Origin: Prosthecodimorpha staleyi | GTDB lineage: Bacteria > Pseudomonadota > Alphaproteobacteria > Rhizobiales > Ancalomicrobiaceae | Assembly: GCF_018729455.1 (NCBI RefSeq) | Contig: NZ_JAHHZF010000002.1 | Span: 391,492-455,491, forward strand | Length of the DNA stretch: 64,000 nucleotides | Direction of reading: 5' to 3' | In this document: positions 32,682-44,612 of the stretch, in pieces | How the letters are laid out: each line of letters begins with the position of its first letter | Numbering within the stretch: position 1 is the stretch's first letter | Translations under genes and position numbers: made by a program | Notes under the pieces: generated by a model | Seen by the model: only the letters and a program-made list of their open reading frames with translations | The model's database searches: none | Told to the model about the DNA's origin: nothing

Positions 32682-33539
32682 TCAGTTCTTGGCGATGACC
32701 GGCATCGGCGCCGCCACCGTCGGCCCGCCGAGCAGGTAGCGGAAGCCGAGGCGGAAGTCGTTCGAGGACAGATCCGTCGAGCGGTACTTGTCGCCGAATT
32801 TCGGCTTGCCGCCGGCATTGTCGAGGCCGTAGAGCGCGCCCGTCGAGGCGCTGCCGAAATCGAGATAGCGGTAGCTGAGGTCGAGCTTCAGGCGGTCGGA
32901 AATGTCGTAGCTGGCACCGGCATGCAGCGCCCAGGCGAACGAGGCCGTGCCGGCATCGTTATACTTGGCGAGCACTGGAACCGGGCCGTTCGGGCTCGGA
33001 ATCGTGTTGGTCTGCGTGAAGCCGGTCATCCGATTGTAGGCCATGCCGAGACCGCCGCCGACATAGGGGGTGATGCCCCAGTAGGTGCCGAGGTCCGCAT
33101 AGGCATTGGCGAGGATGACGGTCGAACTGAGCGAGCCGCTCATGTTCGCATAGGCCGTGCCGTTGATGTTGTTGAACGATCCGGTCTGCTGCCCAATGCC
33201 GCGCACGGTCACGGCGGTGCGGTATTCGGCGGTCAGATCGCCGCGCAGCCACGGATTGAACTGGTAGCCGATGCCGATGCCGAAGGAGGCGCCGTCGTCG
33301 ATCGACTGGCGGATCCAGCGGCCGCGATAGCCCGGCGGCGGCTTGTCGAACTCGTTCTCCTTGAACCGGCCGCGCTCGATCCCGATGCCGATATCGCCGC
33401 GCAGATACCAGCCGCCCGGCACCGCAATCTGTTCGATGATCGGCGCCACGTAGGGCACGGTAAGGTCGGCGGCCGTGGCCTGGGAGATCATCCCGGCCAT
33501 CGCAGCCCCCGCCAGAATTGCGCTACCGAACCTGCACAT
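32682..33539 (-). CDS. Outer-membrane beta-barrel protein (Omp25/RopB-like)
   Basis: A 285-residue protein with a signal peptide ending about ATA (SAILAGAAMAGMISQATAADL). The mature part begins PYVAPIIEQIAVPGGWYLRGDIG and has alternating strand-turn repeats such as GIGYQFNPWLRGDLTAEYR, GITPYVGGGLGMAYN and LDLSYRYLDFG. The C-terminus is KFGDKYRSTDLSSNDFRLGFRYLL, the usual last strand, followed by a short tail. It is an about 8-strand barrel like the Omp25/Omp31/RopB porin-like proteins of rhizobia and Brucella, which stabilise the outer membrane. A second member lies directly upstream on the same strand. A TTAA-N7-TTAA box lies 82 bases before the start. Confidence 0.9.
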   Translation of the reverse strand: MCRFGSAILAGAAMAGMISQATAADLTVPYVAPIIEQIAVPGGWYLRGDIGIGIERGRFKENEFDKPPPGYRGRWIRQSIDDGASFGIGIGYQFNPWLRGDLTAEYRTAVTVRGIGQQTGSFNNINGTAYANMSGSLSSTVILANAYADLGTYWGITPYVGGGLGMAYNRMTGFTQTNTIPSPNGPVPVLAKYNDAGTASFAWALHAGASYDISDRLKLDLSYRYLDFGSASTGALYGLDNAGGKPKFGDKYRSTDLSSNDFRLGFRYLLGGPTVAAPMPVIAKN

Positions 33540-33620
33540 GATCTCTACCCTCGATGGCTCTGAGCCTCGGCCCGATGATCCTGAGGCACTCTACATATCG
33601 TATATTATGCAACATCCTAG

Positions 33621-33635
33621 TTAATCGACTCTTAA
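33621..33635 (-). promoter_or_regulatory. CtrA-like box upstream of the first barrel gene
   Basis: A perfect TTAA-N7-TTAA (TTAATCGACTCTTAA) in an AT-rich stretch, 82-96 bases before the ATG at 33539. CtrA, the alphaproteobacterial cell-cycle regulator, binds this pattern. The matching box before the next barrel gene raises the likelihood that this is real. Confidence 0.55.
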
Positions 33636-33720
33636 GCGCACCAACTCGCTTCGCAGAAATCGAGAACCAGATTGTATTTATGCTTCATCGATCCGTATTT
33701 GACGCCTCGATCGATTGCGA

Positions 33721-34470
33721 TCAATAGACGAAATACCGGAGACCGACGCGGACCTGATGACTGGTGATGTCGCGATACTGGACCTGACCCTTGACGTTGC
33801 CGGATGTTCCGGTCTCCGCCTTGTCGATCCAGAGATATTTGTAGCCGGCATCGAGCTGGAACCCGTTGCCGAGATCGTAGCTGGCGCCGGCCATGGCCGA
33901 GGCGGCGAGCGACCAACGCTGGCTCGCCCCGAAACTGTCGTCGGCGACCTTGTCGCCCGGATTGTAGCTGAGGTGCTTGCCGGTCGAGATGTAGGCCATG
34001 CCGACGCCGCCGCCGACATAGGGCGTGATACCCGCCCAGTTGCCGAAGTCGAGATAGCCGTTGGCCATCATCACCCAGGCGTTCATCGTGGTCTGCTCGG
34101 ACGATATGTCGCCCGGCAGGCAGCCCGCATTGCGGCACTTGGCGCGGCCGCGGACGGTGAACGGATCCAGATGATCGGCGGTCAGGTCGCCGCGCAGCCA
34201 GCCATTGTACTTGTAGCCGATGCCGCCGCCGAAGACGCGCGAATCGCCCGCCTTCATGGTGGTGAAGCGATCGTCGCGCCAGTTGGCATCGATCCGGGTG
34301 GTCCGGTTTACGGCCACGTCGCCGCGCAGATACCAGCCGGTGCCGATCTCTTCCGGCGGGATCATCGAAGGGGCGTTGATCGTTGGCTGGTAGCCGTAGT
34401 CGGCAGCGACGACCGGCTGGGCCACGAGACCGAGCGCGATGACGGCGGCGATACGAGCATACTGACGCAT
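33721..34470 (-). CDS. Outer-membrane beta-barrel protein, paralogue of the neighbour
   Basis: A 249-residue barrel. The signal peptide MRQYARIAAVIALGLVAQPVVA is cut near AADY. The mature strands share phrases with the downstream gene (GTGWYLRGDVAVN, GGIGYKYNGWLRGDLTADH, GITPYVGGGVGMAY), and the protein ends HQVRVGLRYFVY with the aromatic C-terminal residue needed for BAM recognition. It contains a Cys pair (AKCRNAGCL) that the neighbour lacks. The tandem pair probably arose by duplication. A CtrA-like box lies 75 bases upstream. Confidence 0.9.
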   Translation of the reverse strand: MRQYARIAAVIALGLVAQPVVAADYGYQPTINAPSMIPPEEIGTGWYLRGDVAVNRTTRIDANWRDDRFTTMKAGDSRVFGGGIGYKYNGWLRGDLTADHLDPFTVRGRAKCRNAGCLPGDISSEQTTMNAWVMMANGYLDFGNWAGITPYVGGGVGMAYISTGKHLSYNPGDKVADDSFGASQRWSLAASAMAGASYDLGNGFQLDAGYKYLWIDKAETGTSGNVKGQVQYRDITSHQVRVGLRYFVY

Positions 34471-34544
34471 GGTCCGGTCCCCTGATCGGGCGCCCTCTTC
34501 GGTGGGCAGCCTCGTCGACTGGGAGGGATCATGCTTGGTAAACG

Positions 34545-34559
34545 TTAAAGCAGGTTTAA
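34545..34559 (-). promoter_or_regulatory. CtrA-like box upstream of the second barrel gene
   Basis: A perfect TTAA-N7-TTAA (TTAAAGCAGGTTTAA) 75-89 bases before the ATG at 34470. Further TTAAC words follow at 34562, 34569 and 34588. The spacing to the start codon is nearly the same as at the paralogous gene. Confidence 0.55.
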
Positions 34560-34685
34560 CCTTAACGCTTAACCACGATTCGTAACCTTAACAAAGTCTT
34601 TCCCGATGCAAGACCGGCGCGCCAGCTGTATCCGTGCTGCCGGACAGCTCGCATGCTACGGATTTTTACGGTTCCGGATGTCTGC

Positions 34686-36032
34686 TCAGGCAGCGGCGCG
34701 GCCGATCACGTCGACCAGATCGTCGACGATGCGCCGCACCAGAACCTCGTCGTCGCCCTCGCCCATGACCCGGATGAGCGGTTCGGTGCCGGACGGGCGG
34801 ATGACCAGGCGGCCCTGGTTACCGAGCCGCTTCAGGGCGTCGGCGATGGTCGCCTTGACCTTGTCGTCCTCGAGCGGACGGCCGCCCCGGATGCGGATGT
34901 TCTTCAGGAATTGCGGCACCGGATCGAAGCGGTGGCAGACCTCGGAAACCGGCTTGCCGAGACGCTTGACCACCGCCATCACCTGCAGCGCCGCGACCAG
35001 GCCGTCGCCGGTGGTGGTGTAGTCGGACAGGACGATATGGCCGGACTGCTCGCCGCCGACATTGTAGCCGCGCTCGCGCATGCACTCGACCACGTAGCGG
35101 TCACCGACCTTGGTGCGTTCCAGCATCAGGCCGAGCCCGGCGAGATGCCGTTCGAGGCCGAGATTGGACATCACGGTGGCGACGATGCCGGGCTGCGACA
35201 GACGCCCGTCGTCATGGAAGGAGCCGGCGACCACCGCCATCAGCTGGTCGCCGTCGACCACCCTGCCCTTTTCGTCGATCACGATCACCCGGTCGGCGTC
35301 GCCGTCCAGACAGATGCCGATATCGGCGCGGGTCTCGTGGACCTTGCGGGCGCAGAGATCGGGCGCCGTCGAGCCGCAGTCGCGGTTGATGTTGAGCCCG
35401 TCCGGCTCGACGCCGAGGCGGACCACCTCGGCACCGAGTTCCCACAGCGCCTCGGGGGCGACCTTGTAGGCCGCACCATGTCCGCAATCGATCACCACCC
35501 GCAGCCCGTCGAGCGACATGTTGCGCGGCAGGGTGCGCTTGGCGAATTCGATATAGCGGTCGGCGACGCCGTCGATGCGCTTGGCGCGGCCGAGATCGAA
35601 GGAACCGGCCAGACGGTCGCTGAGATCGACATCGATCATCCGTTCGATCTCGGCCTCGATCTCGTCGGACAGCTTGTAGCCGTCCGGCCCGAACAGCTTG
35701 ATGCCGTTGTCGGCGAAGGGATTGTGCGACGCCGAGATCATCACGCCGAAATCGCAGCGCAGCGAGCGCGTCAGCATCGCGACGGCCGGCGTCGGGATCG
35801 GCCCGGTCATGAACACGTCGACGCCGACGGCGGTGAAGCCGGCCACCATGGCGGTCTCGATCATGTAGCCGGACAGCCGGGTGTCCTTGCCGATCACGAC
35901 GCGATGCCGATGCCCGCCGCGCCGGAACGCGATGCCGACGCTCATCGCCACCTTCATGGCGATTTCCGGCGTGATCGGCCAGCGGTTGGCGGTCCCCCGG
36001 ATGCCGTCGGTGCCGAAGTATTTTTTCGTCAT
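34686..36032 (-). CDS. glmM: Phosphoglucosamine mutase
   Basis: A 448-residue enzyme that turns glucosamine-6-phosphate into glucosamine-1-phosphate for UDP-GlcNAc, the precursor of peptidoglycan and lipopolysaccharide. The start [16 protein letters not shown] at 36032 is standard. The phosphoserine loop [12 protein letters not shown], the metal loop [13 protein letters not shown], the sugar loop GGEQSGHI, and the phosphate-binding [12 protein letters not shown] are all present. It lies downstream of ftsH on the same strand, the same order as in many alphaproteobacteria, but here a plus-strand gene is inserted between them, so it probably has its own promoter. Confidence 0.97.
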   Translation of the reverse strand: MTKKYFGTDGIRGTANRWPITPEIAMKVAMSVGIAFRRGGHRHRVVIGKDTRLSGYMIETAMVAGFTAVGVDVFMTGPIPTPAVAMLTRSLRCDFGVMISASHNPFADNGIKLFGPDGYKLSDEIEAEIERMIDVDLSDRLAGSFDLGRAKRIDGVADRYIEFAKRTLPRNMSLDGLRVVIDCGHGAAYKVAPEALWELGAEVVRLGVEPDGLNINRDCGSTAPDLCARKVHETRADIGICLDGDADRVIVIDEKGRVVDGDQLMAVVAGSFHDDGRLSQPGIVATVMSNLGLERHLAGLGLMLERTKVGDRYVVECMRERGYNVGGEQSGHIVLSDYTTTGDGLVAALQVMAVVKRLGKPVSEVCHRFDPVPQFLKNIRIRGGRPLEDDKVKATIADALKRLGNQGRLVIRPSGTEPLIRVMGEGDDEVLVRRIVDDLVDVIGRAAA

Positions 36033-36314
36033 GATCGCGTCGCTCTTCGTTAGCCGTGGCCCGCCCTGTCGGCAGAGTGGCCCTCGACCGGGCCGCGGCG
36101 TTGTCGACCGCTTCGATACCTCATCAACCGGCCGGCAGGCCAGACCCGTCGCCGGACGGGCGATCGGCAGCATTTCCCACCGAGTCGCCGAGACCGAGGG
36201 CGGCAAGGTGCCACGCCTTCACACATGGTTCAAAAGGCCTGCGCCAAATTTGCGGCATCCCTTCCCGACCGCGGGTCCCATGGTACATTGGCGGACCGAA
36301 CCGGAGGATGCAGA

Positions 36315-36797
36315 ATGTCACTTCGACACGTCGGCGCCGTCCTGGCGCTCGGCCTTTGCCTGACCGGCACCCCCGCCCAGGCCGACAACATCGTCACGGC
36401 GCCGCAAAACGATCGGGAACTCGCCGTTGCCGCCAGCAAGGCGCAGGCGAGCCTGTCCGAATTCCTCAAGGCGGCGATCCCGCCTGCCCCCGGCACCACC
36501 GGACACTCGGTGAAGATTCCCTTGCGACAAGGCGGCGTAACCGAATGGGTCTGGATCAACGGGCTGACGCTGAAAGGCGGCGACACGGTGGTCGGGTCGC
36601 TGGGCAACACGCCCGCGATCGTGAAGGGCTTCACGCCCGGCCAGACGATCGAGGTCAAGCGCTCGGAAATCGTCGACTGGATCTATGAGAAGAACGGCCG
36701 CATGGCCGGTGGCTATTCGGTTTGCGTGCTGATCGGCCGCCAGAAGGGTGCCGCCGGCGTCGTCGAACTGAAGGCGGCCGGTTTCGCGTGCAATTGA
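36315..36797 (+). CDS. Secreted DUF2314-like protein
   Basis: A 160-residue exported protein. The ATG at 36315 has GGAGG at 36303-36307 and starts a clean signal peptide, MSLRHVGAVLALGLCLTGTPAQA. The mature part has the DUF2314-like pattern: HSVKIPLRQGGVTEWVWINGL, VVGSLGNTPAIVKGFTPGQTIEV, then SEIVDWIYEKNGRMAGGYSVCVL. The domain is thought to bind something through a small beta fold, but no function is known. Two Cys (C136 and C159, about) might form a disulfide. It is transcribed against glmM and ftsH and ends at the shared terminator hairpin. Confidence 0.82.
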   Translation: MSLRHVGAVLALGLCLTGTPAQADNIVTAPQNDRELAVAASKAQASLSEFLKAAIPPAPGTTGHSVKIPLRQGGVTEWVWINGLTLKGGDTVVGSLGNTPAIVKGFTPGQTIEVKRSEIVDWIYEKNGRMAGGYSVCVLIGRQKGAAGVVELKAAGFACN

Positions 36798-36801
36798 CGC
36801 A

Positions 36802-36840
36802 GTCAAAAACAAAATGCCCGCCTCCGAGGAGGCGGGCGCA
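36802..36840 (-). terminator. Rho-independent terminator for ftsH
   Basis: GCCCGCCTCC and GGAGGCGGGC form a perfect 10-bp stem with a two-base loop (36816-36837). On the minus strand it is followed by ATTTTGTTTTTG. It lies 28 bases after the ftsH stop and may also stop the convergent DUF2314-like gene, though that side lacks a T-run. Confidence 0.88.
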
Positions 36841-36867
36841 ATAGACGAAGCTAGACGAACGGCCCCG

Positions 36868-38793
<1,926 letters not shown>

Positions 38794-38872
38794 CAGGATT
38801 TCCCACAAAAACGGGCAACACAGGATCGCAGCCGGCCTGTGCCGACTGCCCATGGCTCCCGCGTTCCGAGAC

Positions 38873-40339
38873 CTAAAATAGGTCGTGGACCGGCGAAAGC
38901 CAAGTCGACCGGACTTCGGATGTCCGTTCCGATGACGGAATCGTTACGTTCGGTCCCACCGCGGCCGGAAACGGGTCCGATCGGCGGGCGGGACGCGCCG
39001 CATCGGCCAGGACGGCGGCAAGAATGGCCGCCGAATCCGGGTCGCCCGGAGCGGCCGCGACAAGTTCCGAAAGGCCCGGCGGCAGCGCGACGACCGTCAC
39101 GTCCGGGACCTCCGCCATCCCGAAGGCGGGCACACCGACAAGACTTTCGCCGCGCCGGATCGCCGGGACGGCATCAAGTGCGAAAGCCGGCAGGCCGAGG
39201 TCCCGCGCGGCCACGAGCCGTTTCGCGTCCGCACGGCCGAGATCGCCGACGGTCAGCGGGAGCCCTGGGCCGTCGGACGTTCCGACCGCGAAGCGACCGT
39301 CCCAAAGGACGCCGACCGCCGGCACCAACGGCACCGGGCTCCGGTCGGAGCGGCCGGTTTCGCGCAGGAACCAGAGATCGTCGCCGTCCGGCCGGATCAG
39401 TGCCCCGCCGAGCGTGCGTCGGGTCAGGGCTGTGCCCGCGGCGATCGATGCACCCAGCGCCTGCAGCCGCTCGGCGCGCGGCCCGGGGCCGGCGCCCCCG
39501 GCGTGACGGATGAGGCTGCCGAGCGCACGCAGGCGAACGATATCCGGTGCGGAGGCTAAAGCGGCCCGCGCGATGCGCGCGAAACCGCCGGGATGGATCA
39601 GCGCGTCGGCCAGGACGGCCGAGGTCGCCGTATCGAGCGCGCCGGCCGCAGCCGCCATGTGCTCGGCGGTCAGAGCGAGGCGCTCCGGTGATAGGCCGAA
39701 GGCCCCGGCGGATGCCAGGAGACCGCGCACCCGCACGCGAGCGAAGCGCTCGCTCCGGTTCGACGGGTCCTCGATCCAATCCAGCCCGCGCGTTTCGAGC
39801 GTCGCCACCAGGCGCCGCTTCGGGACCGACAGAAGGGGCCTGAGCAGGGCGACCGGTCCGAGCCGGCGGACCGAGGGCATCGCCGCGAGGCCGTGGACCC
39901 CGCTGCCGCGCGCGAGATTGAGCAACAGCGTCTCGGCCTGGTCATCGAGCGTGTGGGCGGTGACGAGGCCGTCGCAGCCGGCCCGGATGGCGGCGGCGAG
40001 AAGAAGGCGGTAGCGCGCCCGGCGGGCGGCGTCCTGCAGGTTGGCGGCGGGCTTGTCACCGCGCCAGACGAGCGAGCGGGCCGGAAGCGAGAGACGGTCG
40101 GCGAAACGCAGGACGGCGAGCGCTTCGATACCGGACTCTGCGCGCAGGCCGTGGTCGACGGTCAGGACGACGGGCGGCTCGGCGCCTGGACGGCGCGCAC
40201 TCCACTCCGCGAGGAGGAGCGCCAGCGCGGTCGAATCGGCACCGCCCGAGACGGCGACGGCCAGTCGGCGAAAACCGGCAAGCGGGGCGAACAGACGATC
40301 CGCTTCGGTCCGGCCGAGCGGACCGTCAGCACTTGGCAC
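38873..40339 (-). CDS. tilS: tRNA(Ile)-lysidine synthase
   Basis: A 488-residue enzyme that changes C34 of tRNA-Ile(CAU) to lysidine, so it reads AUA. The PP-loop [12 protein letters not shown] (about 31-42) binds ATP, and [21 protein letters not shown] is the N-type metal/substrate motif. The C-terminal half is poorly conserved, as is usual. It overlaps the cpoB stop by 14 bases and leads into ftsH, the conserved cpoB-tilS-ftsH order. Confidence 0.94.
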   Translation of the reverse strand: MPSADGPLGRTEADRLFAPLAGFRRLAVAVSGGADSTALALLLAEWSARRPGAEPPVVLTVDHGLRAESGIEALAVLRFADRLSLPARSLVWRGDKPAANLQDAARRARYRLLLAAAIRAGCDGLVTAHTLDDQAETLLLNLARGSGVHGLAAMPSVRRLGPVALLRPLLSVPKRRLVATLETRGLDWIEDPSNRSERFARVRVRGLLASAGAFGLSPERLALTAEHMAAAAGALDTATSAVLADALIHPGGFARIARAALASAPDIVRLRALGSLIRHAGGAGPGPRAERLQALGASIAAGTALTRRTLGGALIRPDGDDLWFLRETGRSDRSPVPLVPAVGVLWDGRFAVGTSDGPGLPLTVGDLGRADAKRLVAARDLGLPAFALDAVPAIRRGESLVGVPAFGMAEVPDVTVVALPPGLSELVAAAPGDPDSAAILAAVLADAARPARRSDPFPAAVGPNVTIPSSERTSEVRSTWLSPVHDLF

Positions 40340-41519
40340 GGATCTTCTCGGCCTGGGCGCGGTCGCGGATCGGCTTGGAGGCCTTGGGATATTTGGTCAG
40401 CAGTTCGTCGTAGCTGGTGCAGGCCGCCTTGCGCTCGCCGTAGCCCTGCAGGGCGATGCCGAGCTTGAGCAGGCTGTCGGGTGCGTTGCGGCCGTCGGGA
40501 TACTGCGTGTAGCTCTTCAGGAAGGCGTCGCCGGCCTCGCGGAACATATTGCGCGCCAGAAGGCTCTCGCCAAGCCAGTAGAGCGCGCTGCCCGAACGCC
40601 GGTCGGTCGGATGGTTGGCGAGGAAGGTGCGGAAGCTGGTTTCCGCCAGTTCGTACTCGCCGTTCAGGATGTAGCCGTAGGCGGCGTCATATTCGTCGGC
40701 CGGACTGGCCATGCCGCCCGGCTCGGCGCCGCGCAGGCGCGGATTGACGGTGGTGACGGCGGCGGTCCGCGGCTGGGGCGGCGGCGGCCCCAGATTGACG
40801 CCCGGAGGGGCGTCGCTGTCCTGGAGGACCGCCTGCGGGGCGGGCGCATAGACGACGCCGCCATTGGCCCCCATGGCACCGCTGCGGGCGCCGAGATCGA
40901 GCGGCCCCTGGCCGCCGATCACTCCGCCGATCGGATCGCCATTGGCGGACAATTGCCCGAGCGGAGCGGGCGGCGCCCCCGGGCCGGGCCGCGGCACCGG
41001 TCCGGCCGGCGCAGTGCCGTAGACCGGCGCCGCCGGATAGACCCCGCCCTGTGCGGCCGGATAGCCGCCGCCTTGCGCGGGGCGCCCCGGTCCTGCACCG
41101 CCGATCGGAGCCGGCGGGACGGCAGGCGCCCCGTCGTCGGCGTAGACGGCACCGGCCGGCGGGGCCAGTTCGGTCTTCTTCTGGCCCGGCTGCGGCCGGC
41201 GCTGCGGCTGCTGGCCGCCCTGTCCGTTCTCGATCTCCTGCAGGCGGTACTCGAAGTCCTTCTGCATGCGGGTCATGCCGTCCTGCAGCTGGCGGACCTG
41301 GAAGCCCATCTGCTCGAGCTGGCCGTTCAGATTGCGGATCTGGCCTTCGAGCTGCTGGATCTTCAGATTGAGTTCGGCTTGACGCCGCTGGGCGATATCG
41401 GCGCCGCTGTCGCCACCCAGGCCGAACAGGTTCTGCGCGGCGGCCGGACCGGCCAGCCCGAGCGCCAGGACGGCGCCGACGAGGAGGCGCCCGCCGGCGC
41501 CGAAGATGCGCGAGACCAT
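40326..41519 (-). CDS. cpoB: Cell-division coordinator CpoB (Tol-Pal associated, YbgF)
   Basis: About 397 residues. A signal peptide (MVSRIFGAGGRLLVGAVLAL...) ends at AAAQ. A trimerising coiled coil (about 45-100, RRQAELNLKIQQLEGQIRNL...MTRMQKDFEYRLQEIEN) follows, then an unusually long Pro/Gly/Ala linker (about 105-265), and C-terminal TPR repeats (YDAAYGYILNGEYELAETSFRTF...). CpoB links peptidoglycan synthesis to outer-membrane constriction by binding TolA. The start is uncertain: ATG 41567 gives 16 more residues; neither has a clear ribosome site. It closes the tolQRAB-pal-cpoB set and is followed by tilS. Confidence 0.9.
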   Translation of the reverse strand: MVSRIFGAGGRLLVGAVLALGLAGPAAAQNLFGLGGDSGADIAQRRQAELNLKIQQLEGQIRNLNGQLEQMGFQVRQLQDGMTRMQKDFEYRLQEIENGQGGQQPQRRPQPGQKKTELAPPAGAVYADDGAPAVPPAPIGGAGPGRPAQGGGYPAAQGGVYPAAPVYGTAPAGPVPRPGPGAPPAPLGQLSANGDPIGGVIGGQGPLDLGARSGAMGANGGVVYAPAPQAVLQDSDAPPGVNLGPPPPQPRTAAVTTVNPRLRGAEPGGMASPADEYDAAYGYILNGEYELAETSFRTFLANHPTDRRSGSALYWLGESLLARNMFREAGDAFLKSYTQYPDGRNAPDSLLKLGIALQGYGERKAACTSYDELLTKYPKASKPIRDRAQAEKIRAKC

Positions 41520-41813
41520 CCCGGTCAAACCGGGAGGGGGCGCTGTGGGTACGACGATACCTGCCATTGAGGAGAAGCCCCGGTTCACGGAGGTCGCCTG
41601 CCGCCCGGCGGGCGGCCACCTCCGGAAACTCGCCGATACCATGGCGCGGGCCATTCGGCCAAAGTTTGACTGATTTGAAGCGGAAGCGGGAGGGTTGCAG
41701 GGCGGCCACAGGGTGCCGGCCGCAAAGATTACCATTTCGTAACGTCTCGGTATCCCTGCTGCCATGCAGCAAGGCTTAAGGTGAGGACGCATTTCGAAAC
41801 GGGGAACAGACCC

Positions 41814-42359
41814 ATGTCCGTCAAGGATTCCACCGCCGGCTACGGCAGCCTGTCGATCGCTCTGCATTGGATCGGCGCCGTGCTGGTGATCGCGCTTTTC
41901 ATTCTCGGCAATCGTCTCGAGGACATTCCGAAGGGGCCGGATTTCATCGCCGCCCGCAACCTGCATGTCGGGCTCGGCGTGATCGGCTTCGCCTTCCTGG
42001 CCGCCCGCATCCTCTGGCGCCTCGCCAGTCCGGTGCCGCATGTCGCCTCCAACAGTCCGGCACTCGATCGCATCGCGGTTTTCGTCCAGGCCGCCCTGCT
42101 GGCCCTGATCGCGGTGCTGATCGTAACCGGACCGCTGTCGATCTGGGCCGGCGGACGGCCGATTAACCTGTTCGACATCGCCTCCATCCCCAGCCCGATG
42201 CCCAAGATCGACTGGCTGCACGAAGGCCTTGAGGTCGTCCACGCCATCGCCTCGAAGGCGATCCTGGTGCTGGTCGGCCTGCACGTGCTCGGCGCGTTGA
42301 AGCATGCCATCGTCGACCGCGACGGCCTGATCCGGCGGATGCTGGTTCCCGCGCGCTGA
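41814..42359 (+). CDS. Cytochrome b561-family membrane protein
   Basis: A 181-residue four-helix di-heme protein of the bacterial cytochrome b561 type. Candidate heme ligands are His in LSIALHWIGA (helix 1), AARNLHVGLG (helix 2), LHEGLEVVHAIASK (helix 3/4 boundary) and VGLHVLGALKH (helix 4). Members move electrons between quinol and periplasmic acceptors or scavenge superoxide. The ATG at 41814 is preferred over the one at 41781 because MSVKDSTAGYGSLSIALHW matches family starts. It sits alone on the plus strand in the tol-pal cluster and is convergent with pal. Confidence 0.92.
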   Translation: MSVKDSTAGYGSLSIALHWIGAVLVIALFILGNRLEDIPKGPDFIAARNLHVGLGVIGFAFLAARILWRLASPVPHVASNSPALDRIAVFVQAALLALIAVLIVTGPLSIWAGGRPINLFDIASIPSPMPKIDWLHEGLEVVHAIASKAILVLVGLHVLGALKHAIVDRDGLIRRMLVPAR

Positions 42360-42382
42360 GGGCGTCTACCGAATCGGCGCAC

Positions 42383-42414
42383 CAAAAGACATCGGCGGCC
42401 TCTCGGCCGCCGAT
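42383..42414 (-). terminator. Terminator after pal
   Basis: ATCGGCGGCC-TCTC-GGCCGCCGAT is a perfect 10-bp hairpin at 42391-42414. On the minus strand it is followed by GTCTTTTGG. It lies 43 bases after the pal stop and would separate pal from cpoB transcription; the plus-strand side may end the cytochrome gene. Confidence 0.8.
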
Positions 42415-42456
42415 ATGCGTCTTCATGTCGGCTGGCCGTAGGGCCGCCGGATTCGA

Positions 42457-42966
42457 TCAGGACCCGGCGCCGTTCAGCACCGTCACCGCGCGGCGGTTCT
42501 GGTTCCAGCAGGTGTCCGCATCGCAAACAGCGACCGGGCGCTCCTTGCCGTAGGAGATGGTCTTGAGACGGGTCGGCGGCACGCCGCGCGAGATCAGATA
42601 GTCGCGGGCGGCGGCGGCACGGCGGGCGCCGAGCGCGATGTTGTATTCGCGCGTGCCGCGCTCGTCGGCATGGCCTTCGACCGTGACGGTGTAGCGGGCA
42701 TAGCGGGCGAGCCAAGCGGACTGGCGGTCGAGCGTACCGCGGGCTTCCGTGGTCAGGTCGGACGAATCGGCCGTGAAGAAGACACGGTCGCCGACATTGA
42801 CGACGAAATCCTGCTGGCTGCCCGGGGTGGCGGCACCGGCGCCGCCGAGGCCGCCACCGGCCCCCATCTCCGAGGGCGTCTGGCTGGCGCAGGCGCCGAG
42901 CGCCAGGGTGGCCGCGAGCGCGGCGGCGAACTTCACGACGCGCCCATGACGCAGCACGAGAGACAT
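42457..42966 (-). CDS. pal: Peptidoglycan-associated lipoprotein Pal
   Basis: A 169-residue outer-membrane lipoprotein. The signal peptide ends in the lipobox LGAC (MSLVLRHGRVV...ATLALGAC). After a Gly-rich linker comes the OmpA-like domain, with VNVGDRVFFTADSSDLTTEA and the peptidoglycan-binding VEGHADERGTREYNIALGARRA (Asp and Arg contact diaminopimelate). Pal holds the outer membrane to the wall and is moved to the septum by TolB and the TolQRA motor. It is downstream of tolB with a 205-base gap, so it may have its own promoter. Alphaproteobacterial Pal is often essential. Confidence 0.97.
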   Translation of the reverse strand: MSLVLRHGRVVKFAAALAATLALGACASQTPSEMGAGGGLGGAGAATPGSQQDFVVNVGDRVFFTADSSDLTTEARGTLDRQSAWLARYARYTVTVEGHADERGTREYNIALGARRAAAARDYLISRGVPPTRLKTISYGKERPVAVCDADTCWNQNRRAVTVLNGAGS

Positions 42967-43171
42967 GGTCGGCTTGCTCCTTCGAATGGATACTCTTCAG
43001 TATCCCTAATGCGGCTTGGTTAAGGTGCGGTACAGAAGCATGGTGAACGAAACGTTTACTGTGCTTCGGGACCGGCTGAATTGCTGAGTTTCTGTGTCGA
43101 CCCCGAGTGTGGTCGAAAGGTGTCGCGCCGGCGGCACTCCGGTGCCGGCGCTTTACTGTTGCATCGAGGCA

Positions 43172-44542
43172 TCACTTGAGAAGCGACGACCAGGCCGGAT
43201 CCGACGCGAAGGCCGGCGTCCGAATCTGCGTCAGGACGTTGCCGGTGACATCGGCGAGCCACAGCCCGGGACCGCCGGAAGGACCGCCCGATTCGCGGAA
43301 GAACATCACGTAGCGGCCGTTCGGCGACCAGGTCGGGCCTTCGTTGTGGTAGCCCTCTGTGAGGATGCGCTCGCCGGAACCGTCCGGACGCATGACCCCG
43401 ATCTTGAACGACCCGCCGTCCTGCTTGGTGAAGGCGATGTAGTTGTTGTCGGGATCGGGCGACCAGACCGGCGTCGAATAGCGGCCCGATCCGAAGCTGA
43501 TGCGGCGCGGGTTGGAGCCGTCGGCCCCCATCACATAGAGCTGCTGGGAGCCGCCGCGGTCGGACTCGAACACGATCTGCGATCCGTCCGGCGAATAGGA
43601 CGGCGAGGTGTCGATCGCCGCGCCCTGGGTCATCGGGCGCACCTGCCGGCTGGCCAGATCCATCACGTAGAGGTTGGCGTCGCCTTCCTTCTGCAGGGAG
43701 AACAGCAGGCGCCCGCCATCGGGCGAGAAGCGCGGCGAGAAGGTCATCGACGGGAAATCGCCGACCAGCTGGCGGGCACCGTTGTTGACGTTGAGGATGA
43801 AGACCTTCGGGTCGCCCTGGCCGTAGGACATATAGGCGACCTGCTGGGAGGTCGGCGAGAAACGCGGCGTCAGCACCAGTTCCTGGCCGCGGGTCAGGTA
43901 GCGCACGCCCTGCCCGTCCCAGTCCATGATGGCGAGGCGCTTGACGCGGGCATTCTTCGGACCCGTCTCGTCGACGAAGGCGACGCGGCTGTCGAACATG
44001 CCTTTGAAGCCGGTCAGCTGCGAATAGGCGGCATCGGCGACGATATGGGCGAGGCGGCGGATATTGTCGCGCGAGGTGGCGAACTGCTGGCCGACCAGCT
44101 GCTGGCCGGTCGCCACATCCCAGACCCGCACCTGGGCGACGATCTGGCCGCCCTGGTCGGAGACCGTACCGGCGATCAGGGCCTGCACGTTGAGCGGGCG
44201 CCAGTTGTTCCAGTTCGGCATCTCGCCGGCACCGACCACCTTGTCGAGATAGGCGGCGGGATCGACCGGGGCGAAATAGCCGGAGGCCTTCAGGTCCTGC
44301 GCGACGATGCGCGAGACCTCGGCACCAAGCTGCGGATCGCCCGAGAAGCCGGGCACCGCGATCGGCATCGGCGTGAACGGCTGACCCGGGGTGATGGTGA
44401 TCTTCAGCTGGGCGGCCGCGGGCGCGACCGCTGCGGCAGTCGCCAGGACGACAGTCGTCAGAGCGGCAAGGGCCGCCACCATCCTTCGGATGGCCCGATC
44501 GCGGCCCGAAAATCCGGCCAGGCGCCGGAACAAGGTCGTCAT
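43172..44542 (-). CDS. tolB: Tol-Pal system beta-propeller protein TolB
   Basis: A 456-residue periplasmic protein. The start at 44542 gives [21 protein letters not shown], then a hydrophobic core ending APAAAQ. The N-terminal domain ([21 protein letters not shown]) is followed by six WD40-like blades, each with an S-PDG or W-PNG turn ([47 protein letters not shown]). TolB binds Pal when not in contact with TolA. It lies 71 bases after tolA in the normal order. Signal, blades and length are all standard. Confidence 0.97.
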   Translation of the reverse strand: MTTLFRRLAGFSGRDRAIRRMVAALAALTTVVLATAAAVAPAAAQLKITITPGQPFTPMPIAVPGFSGDPQLGAEVSRIVAQDLKASGYFAPVDPAAYLDKVVGAGEMPNWNNWRPLNVQALIAGTVSDQGGQIVAQVRVWDVATGQQLVGQQFATSRDNIRRLAHIVADAAYSQLTGFKGMFDSRVAFVDETGPKNARVKRLAIMDWDGQGVRYLTRGQELVLTPRFSPTSQQVAYMSYGQGDPKVFILNVNNGARQLVGDFPSMTFSPRFSPDGGRLLFSLQKEGDANLYVMDLASRQVRPMTQGAAIDTSPSYSPDGSQIVFESDRGGSQQLYVMGADGSNPRRISFGSGRYSTPVWSPDPDNNYIAFTKQDGGSFKIGVMRPDGSGERILTEGYHNEGPTWSPNGRYVMFFRESGGPSGGPGLWLADVTGNVLTQIRTPAFASDPAWSSLLK

Positions 44543-44612
44543 GGTCTTCCTCGTCGTCTTGGCCACGCGTCTCGGCCGGACCCGAAACGCCGTCGGCCTT
44601 GAGCGGTGCTGG

